Origin: CBDDBH01 sp965225625 | GTDB lineage: Bacteria > Pseudomonadota > Gammaproteobacteria > JADZEE01 | Reading direction: 5' to 3' | Length of the DNA stretch: 30,592 bases | NCBI GenBank assembly: GCA_965225625.1 | Contig: CBDDBH010000010.1 | Span: 1 to 30,592, forward strand | Shown here: positions 24,310 to 30,592 of the stretch, one piece after another | Layout of the letters: each line of letters begins with the position of its first letter | Position numbering within the stretch: position 1 is the stretch's first letter | Notes under the pieces: generated by a model | The model's database searches: none | Told to the model about the DNA's origin: nothing | Seen by the model: only the letters and a program-made list of their open reading frames with translations | Translations under genes and position numbers: made by a program

Positions 24310-24453
24310 TCAACCGCGCCGAACCGGCTCTGATAGCAAGAGATCCATCAACGCGCGCAAATCCCGCTTGTACGCCTCATGCCGTTGACCCGTAGCGGGA
24401 CCCGGGAAGGCCGTGTGGATCCTCCTGATGCGACCAAGGAATAGGAAACACAT
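24310..24453 (-). CDS. Possible 47-residue ORF between convergent genes
   Basis: An ATG at 24453 opens a short frame with protein-like composition (RRIHTAFPGPATGQRHEAYK, then RDLRALMDLLL and SEPVRRG) that ends at TGA 24312. It follows the hydratase/lyase gene on the same strand. No family is recognised; it may be the tail of a lost gene. Confidence 0.25.
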   Translation of the reverse strand: MCFLFLGRIRRIHTAFPGPATGQRHEAYKRDLRALMDLLLSEPVRRG

Positions 24454-24470
24454 TCTGTATTGCTTGGGGA

Positions 24471-25322
24471 TTATGGCTTTGAGGATCCCCCCTCACCCGG
24501 GCGCGCCACGGGCTCGAAACCGGGGCGGTAGGTCTTCTCATCGAGGAATTCGCGCATGCCGCGGCGTCGGGTCTCGAGTTTGTCGTTGAAACGCAGCGCG
24601 TCCAGTTTCGACGATAGATAGTCGTAGGAGCGTTCCACGTCCATATGGCCTACCGCCCGGATCGCCTGCTTGACATGGGCGAGTACGGCGGGGCTTTTCT
24701 GCATCAGCTCGCGGGCGATGGCTTCCGTTTCCTCGCGCAGTCGCTCGCGCGGTACCGCGATAGTAGCGAGTCCAATCTCGACTGCTTTCAGCCCGTCGAT
24801 GGTGCGACCTGTCATGGCGTAGAAGAGGGCGTTACGATAGCTCAACAACTCGCGGATGACCTTCGACACCAGCCCGCCGGGCAGGATCCCCCAGTTGACC
24901 TCCGACAGGCCGAACGTTGCATCTTCACTAGTAACGACGATGTCGCAGGCGCACAGCGGGATCCACGCGCCGCCGAAGCAGTGACCGTTGACCATGGCAA
25001 TGGTGGACTTGCGGCTCCAGGACAGCAGCTCCCAACCCCAGTGTCGATCCGCGACCGTGACGCGGAACCGCGCTTCCGGATCGTCGTCGGTGTCGCGGAA
25101 ATACTCCTTGAGATCCATGCCGGCGCTCCATGAGTCTCCAGCGCCGGTCAGGACGATGACCTCGATCTCGTCGTCGGTTTCGAGATTCATGAGAATATGT
25201 TCCATGTCGAAATGGAGTTGCGGGTTCATGGCGTTCTTTTTTTCCGGCCGGTTGAAAGTCACCCAGGCGATGCCGTCGCGCTTCTCAACCAGTACCGTGT
25301 CGTATTGTGGTTTCAGTGCCAT
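24471..25322 (-). CDS. p-Hydroxycinnamoyl-CoA hydratase/lyase-like crotonase
   Basis: The 283-residue crotonase-fold enzyme closely follows feruloyl/p-coumaroyl-CoA hydratase-lyases: DGIAWVTFNRPEKKNAM (16-32), GAGDSWSAGMDLKEYFRDTD (60-79, oxyanion hole), MVNGHCFGGAWIPLCACD (110-127), the catalytic-type Glu141 in FGLSEVNWGI, and SYDYLSSK (232-239) at the place of the substrate-binding Tyr. That family hydrates the CoA ester and releases acetyl-CoA and an aromatic aldehyde. The GMDLKEYF stretch is what sets this group apart from general enoyl-CoA hydratases. The start has GAGGAG 8-13 bases upstream. The CoA transferase gene is 45 bp upstream, in the same operon. Confidence 0.82.
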   Translation of the reverse strand: MALKPQYDTVLVEKRDGIAWVTFNRPEKKNAMNPQLHFDMEHILMNLETDDEIEVIVLTGAGDSWSAGMDLKEYFRDTDDDPEARFRVTVADRHWGWELLSWSRKSTIAMVNGHCFGGAWIPLCACDIVVTSEDATFGLSEVNWGILPGGLVSKVIRELLSYRNALFYAMTGRTIDGLKAVEIGLATIAVPRERLREETEAIARELMQKSPAVLAHVKQAIRAVGHMDVERSYDYLSSKLDALRFNDKLETRRRGMREFLDEKTYRPGFEPVARPGEGGSSKP

Positions 25323-25367
25323 GTTTGGCTCCTCGTTTTAACACCTGGATATAGCAGCGGTCGGGGA

Positions 25368-26558
25368 TTATATGGTCCCTTCCTCTCGCAACCGGACGAT
25401 CTCGTCCTCTTGGCATCCCAGGTCCCTGAGAATCTCGTCGGTATGCTCACCGAGCGTGGGCGGCGGGGTGTCGACGCTGGGGCCGCCGTGGGCATATTTG
25501 AAAGCGGTGACAGGGACGGTGAGGTGCGCGCCAGCGTTGGGAAAGTCGGCGAAGTCGTGGGTCACGCCGCGCGAGCGGAGTTGCGGGTCAGCGAGTGCCT
25601 CGGGTAACGCGCGGACCCGCGCCGCAGGGATGTGGTTCGCCTGGAGCTCGTCCTCCCACTCGGCAGCGGCCCGGTCGAGGAACGCCGCGGCAAGGATCTC
25701 GGCGTGGCTATCGCCGTCCGCGAAGCGCGCGGGGTAGTCGGCCACCGCTGCAATGTCGGGCCGGCCCATCAACGTGAATAGTCGCGCGTGCTGGCGCCTG
25801 TTCATGGCGCCCAGCATCAACAAGCCGTCCTTGGTGGGATAGCAGCGCACGCCGCCGAGCGGGAGGTCGTTACCGCTCGGCACCGGTGGTATGCCGCTCC
25901 ACATATAATTGGTGATGTCGGCGCTCATCAGAATCAGCGCGACGTCGAACATCGCAAGGTCGATATACTGGCCGCGGCCATCGCGCTCGCGCTGAAACAG
26001 CGCGCTGGCGATGGCGAACGCTCCCATGGTTCCGGTGCCGTAGTCGATGACCGGCGGGCCCACCTTGAGCGGATTAACCTCGGGCGTGCCGGTCGATGCC
26101 ATGACGCCCGAGGTTGCCTGGATCTGCATGTCATAGGCCGTCTGGCCGGCGCGCGGACCCTGCTGGCCGAACGCGGTCATCGAGCAGTAGATCAGTCGCT
26201 CATTGATGGCGGCAAGATCCTCGTAGCCTAGCCCGAGCGCCGGGAATGCGCCGGCCCGGTAATTCTCGATCAGCACATCGGCGTCCGCGACCAGCCGCCG
26301 GAATAGTTCGCGCCCGTTCTCGTGCCTGAGGTTCAGCGTCACCGACCGCTTGTTCGACCCCTGCGTGAGGTAGTAGGTGCCCATGCCGTCGCGGTTGAGC
26401 GCCTCGTCCGGGCCCTGCTCCCGCACCTGGTCCATATCCCTGGGGCTTTCGATCTTGATCACGTCGGCGCCGAGAACGGCGAGCTGATAGGCCGCGAACG
26501 GCCCGGCGAGCACATGCGTCGCATCGATCACGCGGAGACCTTCAAACGGGCGCGTCAT
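25368..26558 (-). CDS. Class III CoA transferase (CaiB/BaiF family)
   Basis: The 396-residue protein shows the family III hallmarks: MTRPFEGLRVIDATHVLAGP, ADVIKIESPRDMDQVREQGP (31-50), SNKRSVTLNLRHENGRELFRRLV, DVLIENYRAGAF (94-105), and the catalytic Asp172 in VIDYGTGTMGAF, equivalent to the formyl-CoA transferase nucleophile. The enzymes form interlocked dimers and move CoA between carboxylic acids. The start at 26558 has AAGGGAT close upstream. Together with the hydratase/lyase and the CoA ligase it would supply or recycle CoA thioesters of an aromatic or unsaturated acid. Confidence 0.92.
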   Translation of the reverse strand: MTRPFEGLRVIDATHVLAGPFAAYQLAVLGADVIKIESPRDMDQVREQGPDEALNRDGMGTYYLTQGSNKRSVTLNLRHENGRELFRRLVADADVLIENYRAGAFPALGLGYEDLAAINERLIYCSMTAFGQQGPRAGQTAYDMQIQATSGVMASTGTPEVNPLKVGPPVIDYGTGTMGAFAIASALFQRERDGRGQYIDLAMFDVALILMSADITNYMWSGIPPVPSGNDLPLGGVRCYPTKDGLLMLGAMNRRQHARLFTLMGRPDIAAVADYPARFADGDSHAEILAAAFLDRAAAEWEDELQANHIPAARVRALPEALADPQLRSRGVTHDFADFPNAGAHLTVPVTAFKYAHGGPSVDTPPPTLGEHTDEILRDLGCQEDEIVRLREEGTI

Positions 26559-26734
26559 GGATCCCTTGTGTTTACGTGGTTGTTCCAGAAACCGTTAAAC
26601 CTATAACATTATGTTGGATTGTAGTGTCGGCCATCAAGCTAATACGGGGACGGCCGTCTTTTCCGGATCGCAACCGGAAAAGAACGTTTCCTATCTGTAC
26701 GGCAGCCCTTCTATGTCAGACCAAGGGATTCGCT

Positions 26735-28303
26735 CTATTCACGATCCGCTGCCGCGATATCGCGCAGAAGTTTGCGGTCCAGTTTGTGGGCCGCAGTCTT
26801 GGGTAATTTATCAATGAGCCTAATTGACTTTGGAATCTTGTAAGAGACGAGATGCTTATGGCACATGTCAAGCAGAACATCCAAATCTGGACTTTTCTCA
26901 GACACCGGGACCACAAAAGATGCCGGAACTTCGCCCTTTCGCTCATCGGGGATTCCAACGGTGCCAACCTCCTGCACATCGGGATGCTGGACAAGCACTT
27001 CATCGATCTCCCGCGGAAATACGTTGTATCCGGACACAATGATCATGTCTTTTTTTCGATCGACGATGAACAAATAGCCTTCTTCATCCAGATAACCGAT
27101 ATCACCGGTATAGACCCAGCCGTCGCGAATTGTGGCAGCAGTTTCATCTGGCCTATTCCGGTATGACTTAAAAGCTTGCGGACCTCGAACACGGATTTCA
27201 CCTTCCACACCTGCAGCTAAGGCGCGCGTCCCATCGACCAAATCGACAATTTCAAGATCGAGCAAAGGCGCAACTTTACCAACAGACCCAATTTTCTGTT
27301 TGCTACCTGGACGATTCACGGTGATGGGAGACAATTCGGTCATCCCATAAGCTTCATAAGTGCGAACGCCCGTGCGCTTCGCCCAACGGTCGTGGATTGC
27401 GGCCGGAAATGGTGAGGCACCGGCCGCACACGTACGAAGGTGAGACAAATCTGCGCTTTCCAGGTTTTCTGCGCCAAGCAAACCGTTATACAAAGCCGGG
27501 GGCCCGCCGGCGAAGACCGTAACTTTATAGCGGTCGAGTGCCTCCACAACCGGCTCCGGTTTGAATTGGGGAATCATCACTAAATGGGCCCGGCCATAGA
27601 CTGGGCTTATGCATCCCATCAGAAACCCATAGGTGTGAAACATCGGCGCAACATTCAGCCAAACTTCCGTGTCCACCCTCGTGGGCCATGAGACTTCCAT
27701 GGCCCGAATTTGAATCATGAGTTCATCATGTGTGCGATTGACGCCCTTAGAGACACCCGTTGTTCCTCCTGTATACAGCAGGGTTGCGAGAGATTCAGGC
27801 TTTATCGGGATCTCTGGCAATGTCAGCGAATGATCCTTTCGCCATGTCTCGACGAGAGATGGATCGTCGTCTGAAAAGACAAATGTGTCATTTGTAATTA
27901 ATCCGCTCGCGATGCTTGTAATCTGATCTGCTAAGGAGTCTTTTGTTATGATCACCTTAGGATCCGCATCCCGAAGAATAGGTCTTAGTTCCGGTTCGGG
28001 ATAATTCGGATTGAACAATGTCGCTTGGGCACCTGCGAGCAAAGCGGCATAGATCGAAAAAGCCATCTCGGGCGAATTCGGCAGTAAGATCGCAACGCGT
28101 TCACCAGTCACTGACAAATTTGACAGTACGCTTGCCAAACCGGCGACACACCCGCCGTACTCGGCATAGGTAAAGTGTCGCCCTTCGCAAGTAATGGCGG
28201 AATGGTCCGGGCGTTCCGTAATCGCGAACCGGAACATATCGCAGACTGTGCTGAACGAAGGTCGCCCTTCGCGCTCGCCAGGCTCTGGAAAATCTGTCCC
28301 CAC
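26735..28303 (-). CDS. AMP-forming CoA ligase, 4-coumarate-CoA-ligase-like
   Basis: The 522-residue protein is an ANL-family ligase: P-loop YTGGTTGVSKGVNRTHDE (about 177-194), TYEAYGMTELSPIT (A5), WVYTGDIGYLDEEGYLFIVD with the hinge RKKDMIIVSGYNVFP (A7-A8), and the C-terminal Lys507 in LPKTAAHKLDRK (A10). The A8 and A7 wording is that of 4-coumarate or long-chain acyl-CoA ligases. The predicted start is GTG 28303, with an internal ATG at 28237 as an alternative. It lies 176 bp upstream of the CoA transferase on the same strand. With the hydratase/lyase it could form a hydroxycinnamate activation and side-chain-shortening route; the pathway call is inference. Confidence 0.9.
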   Translation of the reverse strand: MGTDFPEPGEREGRPSFSTVCDMFRFAITERPDHSAITCEGRHFTYAEYGGCVAGLASVLSNLSVTGERVAILLPNSPEMAFSIYAALLAGAQATLFNPNYPEPELRPILRDADPKVIITKDSLADQITSIASGLITNDTFVFSDDDPSLVETWRKDHSLTLPEIPIKPESLATLLYTGGTTGVSKGVNRTHDELMIQIRAMEVSWPTRVDTEVWLNVAPMFHTYGFLMGCISPVYGRAHLVMIPQFKPEPVVEALDRYKVTVFAGGPPALYNGLLGAENLESADLSHLRTCAAGASPFPAAIHDRWAKRTGVRTYEAYGMTELSPITVNRPGSKQKIGSVGKVAPLLDLEIVDLVDGTRALAAGVEGEIRVRGPQAFKSYRNRPDETAATIRDGWVYTGDIGYLDEEGYLFIVDRKKDMIIVSGYNVFPREIDEVLVQHPDVQEVGTVGIPDERKGEVPASFVVPVSEKSPDLDVLLDMCHKHLVSYKIPKSIRLIDKLPKTAAHKLDRKLLRDIAAADRE

Positions 28304-28449
28304 CGTTCTCTACTTTCCCACGTGATCGCCATCGCTGATGGCAGCCTGGCGACTCTTTTCGACCTCCTGACTGACATTCCAAGTATATTCGTCAATCAGT
28401 TCGGCCGCGATATCAACGACGACTACGACTACGCCGACTACATGCATGC

Positions 28450-29508
28450 TTGTTGGACGGGGATCTGCACGAGGATAGACGATGCGTGCAATTTCAGCAG
28501 CGCCGGTATCGTCGCCGGCTCCCGGCTCCCGGCACCCGAATCCACATTCCGTGGCGATGCCGAACCCGCCGGTGTGCTTCTGCGCGGTGGCAATGCGGTT
28601 GCGGATACCTTCCAGCCCGCCTGTCAGATGCACCAGCCCGAGGTAGAGTTCGGTTTCGGACCGCAACTTCAGATCCGCCAACGGTGCGAAGTACTCATCG
28701 TCGTTGCGCTCGGCGGGACCGGCAGATGGATCCAATTGACCACGCGCGCAACGCCTTCGGTAATGGCGTTTGCAAACAGCACGGCGCTCCCGGTGTCGGC
28801 CGGCTCGACGATGTGCTTGTGGCCCGGATCGCCGTAGCAAAGCTGAATGCCGAACTCGACTGCCTCCGGTACCCAGGCCGCCATACACGCGACGCGCTCT
28901 GCCGTGCCGCCCAGGATGTCGTCGTAGAAAATCGGCTCCGGCCCCCCATCGTAGGCCAGGATCTCGTGGCGGATATCCAGTTGGATGGCGAGGTCTTCAT
29001 GCGGGATGGCCTCGACCATCGCGGCGACCTCTTTTTGCATCGCTCGCTCGTAAGCAGTTTCGAATGCCGCACGCTGCTCTTCGACGATGAAACACACGAT
29101 TACCGCGGTCGGTGTCCACAGTGAAACCCGAAAGCGCACGCCGGCGGGGATCGTTCCGGCTTCGCGCAGGCGCTTGAACGTCTCGTACGACGCGATCGCC
29201 GCCTTCGCGTAGCCGATCGATGGAAATTCGAGTCCGGCAGGATCGACATCGTCACGCAACTTGTAGTCGGGCCGTTTCTCGAATTCGAGCCCGCCCAGCG
29301 TAAAGGGAACCTCCAGGCCGAGTTCACATTGCGGGTGCTCCGCGAATACCGGCTGTTGCCACAAAATCCAGTAGTGGCGAGCGTCGGTTTCGCCATCCGG
29401 TTAGCGTTTCGCGCGCGCGCCCACCGATTCGGACAACGCGCGAAACACACTCTCCGAATCCTCCAAACCGATGCTGCCGCAGAAAAGCACATCGCGGGGG
29501 GCCGTCAT
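28450..29508 (-). pseudogene. MetE-like (cobalamin-independent methionine synthase family) protein, broken by a stop and a frameshift
   Basis: Starting at ATG 29508 the frame gives APRDVLFCGSIGLEDSESVF then GARAKR, a TAA (29403-29401), and directly continues PDGETDARHYWILWQQPVF, the family's substrate-site block. It runs on through PSIGYAKAAIASYETFKRLR, FRVSLWTPTAVI, PHEDLAIQLDIRHEIL and VARVVNWIHLPVP. There a base is missing (near 28712-28718, in a GGCGGG run), and AERNDDEYFAPLADLKLRSE and FGIATECGFG follow in the next frame. All parts of a roughly 350-residue MetE-C-terminal-like protein are present, and only two lesions break it. The TAA replaces what is normally a Leu codon (R-L-P-D-G-E-T). 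It is either a very young pseudogene or contains base errors. The tail past 28450 to 28310 is not family-like. Confidence 0.75.
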
Positions 29509-29590
29509 GCCTGCCTCCATGGTCGTCTTGTTAGTGGGGGCAATCTATTCCATCATGCCGCAATATGAAAGCGGCGCGGCGCACGAGTCG

Positions 29591-30454
29591 ATGAAATCCC
29601 TGCTGCGCGAGCCGCTGTTCCATTTCTTCCTCATCGGCGCCGTGCTGTTCGGCGTTTATGCGAGGCTCTCACCCGAAAAGTGGTCCGCTAGTCAAACGAC
29701 CGTGGTCTTCGACATCGGGGATCTGGAACGCCTTGCCGCCGTCTGGGAACAGCGCACGGGCCGACCCCCCGGTTCGGCGCAACTCCGACAGATGGTCGAC
29801 GAGCAACTGCGCGAAGAAGTGTTTTACCGCGAGGCCAAGGCGCTCGACCTCGACGATAACGACATCATCATCCGCCGCCGGCTCGCCCAGAAAATGTCGT
29901 TTTTATCCGGCGGCCCCGCGCCCTTGCCCGATCCAGGCGACGCGGAACTCGCGACCTGGTTCCAGGCAAACCAGCAGCGCTATGCGATTCCAGAAAAATT
30001 CGGGCTCAGTCACGTCTACTTCAGCACCGACAAACGTGGTGCGAATGCCGGTGCGGATGCGCGTGCCGTTCTCGCCTCCCTGCAAGCGGCCGTGCCGGTG
30101 CCGAGACAAGCGCCGGAACTAGGTGATCCGTTCATGCTACGCTATGAGTACACGGACGCTACGCAGGCCGAACTCGAAGGACGACTCGGCGAAAGTTTCG
30201 GAGCAGCGGTCGAGAAGCTCGAGCCCGGCCGCTGGCACGGACCCGTGCGCTCCGGGTACGGCGAGCATCTGGTGTTCCTAGAGTCGCGCGTGGATGGGCG
30301 GCTGCCGGAGTTGGCGGAGGTGCGCACGCGGGTGTTGACCGACTGGCGCGACGCGCAGTTCCGCGCGGCCAACGAAAGGCTCGTCAAAAGCCTGCTGGAA
30401 AAATATCGGGTGACGCTCACCGCCGAGGTCGAGGCGCGGCTCGCCAGGCAATGA
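29591..30454 (+). CDS. Membrane-anchored PpiC-type peptidyl-prolyl cis-trans isomerase
   Basis: From the ATG at 29591 the protein is 287 residues; upstream in-frame starts (29471, 29555) add residues that overlap the divergent MetE-like gene. An N-terminal helix (LFHFFLIGAVLFGVYARL) anchors it, followed by a SurA-like helical part (QLRQMVDEQLREEVFYREAK) and a parvulin/rotamase-type domain (KFGLSHVYFS, LEPGRWHGPVRSGYGEHLVFLESR). It would help fold periplasmic or outer-membrane proteins. A HupE/UreJ-like gene starts immediately after it; this pairing is common in proteobacteria, so the isomerase probably serves that membrane protein. Confidence 0.88.
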   Translation: MKSLLREPLFHFFLIGAVLFGVYARLSPEKWSASQTTVVFDIGDLERLAAVWEQRTGRPPGSAQLRQMVDEQLREEVFYREAKALDLDDNDIIIRRRLAQKMSFLSGGPAPLPDPGDAELATWFQANQQRYAIPEKFGLSHVYFSTDKRGANAGADARAVLASLQAAVPVPRQAPELGDPFMLRYEYTDATQAELEGRLGESFGAAVEKLEPGRWHGPVRSGYGEHLVFLESRVDGRLPELAEVRTRVLTDWRDAQFRAANERLVKSLLEKYRVTLTAEVEARLARQ

Positions 30455-30460
30455 TTTAAA

Positions 30461-30592
30461 ATGGAGCGCTACTCGCTCTGCTCGGCGCGTGCCCGCTGAA
30501 CACCGCAGCTGCACATGAGGTGAGACCCGCTTACCTCGCGCTGGGGGAAACCGCGCCCAACACTTTCGAGATCACCTGGAAAGTGCCGATCT
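30461..30592 (+). CDS. HupE/UreJ-like protein, N-terminal part (runs off window, start frameshifted)
   Basis: The last 120 bp encode LLALLGACPLNTAAAHEVRP then AYLALGETAPNTFEITWKVP, that is, a signal peptide followed by the A-H-E-V-R-P-A-Y-L opening typical of HupE/UreJ family proteins. This frame has a TAA at 30457-30459 and no ATG, GTG or TTG before the mature part. The only sensible ATG (30461) is in another frame that stops at 30504. Restoring one missing base just after ATGGAGCGC (about 30469) would join start and signal peptide. The family is predicted to transport nickel or cobalt or another metal; the function here is unproven. Confidence 0.7.

Noticed and set aside
28418..28445. ACGACGACTACGACTACGCC as a microsatellite or repeat element
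   Set aside because: Short, imperfect triplet drift in the tail of a broken gene; no array structure.
30461..30505. Short ORF MERYSLCSARAR as a peptide gene
   Set aside because: More simply explained as the frameshifted start of the HupE/UreJ gene whose signal peptide continues in the neighbouring frame.

Overview
The window is a GC-rich proteobacterial chromosome segment. A Gram-negative host is shown by the TonB-dependent receptor, the periplasmic PQQ-type dehydrogenase and the HupE/UreJ-like start at the right edge. An uncultured, probably gammaproteobacterial, heterotroph is the best guess; this is inference from gene style and from a dispersed repeat of the 'CTCTCCCGCAAGGGG' type. There are no RNA genes and no CRISPR array.

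Layout. (1) 1-6161: glycerophosphodiesterase fragment, DUF1445 protein, PQQ-type sugar dehydrogenase whose N-terminus is written by a 21-bp tandem repeat, an unusual fusion of an archaeal-type CTP-dependent riboflavin kinase with a HAD phosphatase, a frameshifted MFS transporter and an amidohydrolase. (2) 6297-12075: glutathione transferase, DHA2-type MFS transporter, M20 amidohydrolase/carbamoylase and TonB receptor, closed by a clear terminator. This looks like an uptake-and-hydrolysis group for a small organic substrate. (3) 12095-17250: an accessory block bracketed by a complete IS-like element (12095-13257) and the truncated left end of a relative (16996-17247). It carries a PAF-acetylhydrolase-like hydrolase and, most notably, an AhpD-like gene (15158-16294) interrupted by one in-frame TGA exactly at the second residue of the CxxC redox motif, followed by a SECIS-like hairpin: a candidate selenoprotein. 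(4) 17314-24268: a tightly coupled catabolic operon (LLM flavin oxidoreductase, MaoC-like, ACMSD-type amidohydrolase, CoA ligase, one-TM peptide, sodium:solute symporter), ending in a deletion scar where the first codons of an Asp/Glu-racemase-like gene are joined to the 3' part of a hydantoinase-B/acetone-carboxylase-type gene. (5) 24471-28303, minus strand: 4-coumarate-CoA-ligase-like enzyme, class III CoA transferase and hydroxycinnamoyl-CoA hydratase/lyase-like enzyme, a probable phenylpropanoid-type acyl-CoA route. (6) 28310-30592: a decayed MetE-like gene, a membrane-anchored PpiC-type isomerase and the start of a HupE/UreJ gene.

Caveat: at least three apparent single-base losses (about 4271, 28715, 30469) and one plain nonsense codon (29401-29403) occur in otherwise well-conserved genes. 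Either several genes are decaying or the assembly has residual base errors; this also bears on how far the TGA at 15536-15538 can be trusted without read support.
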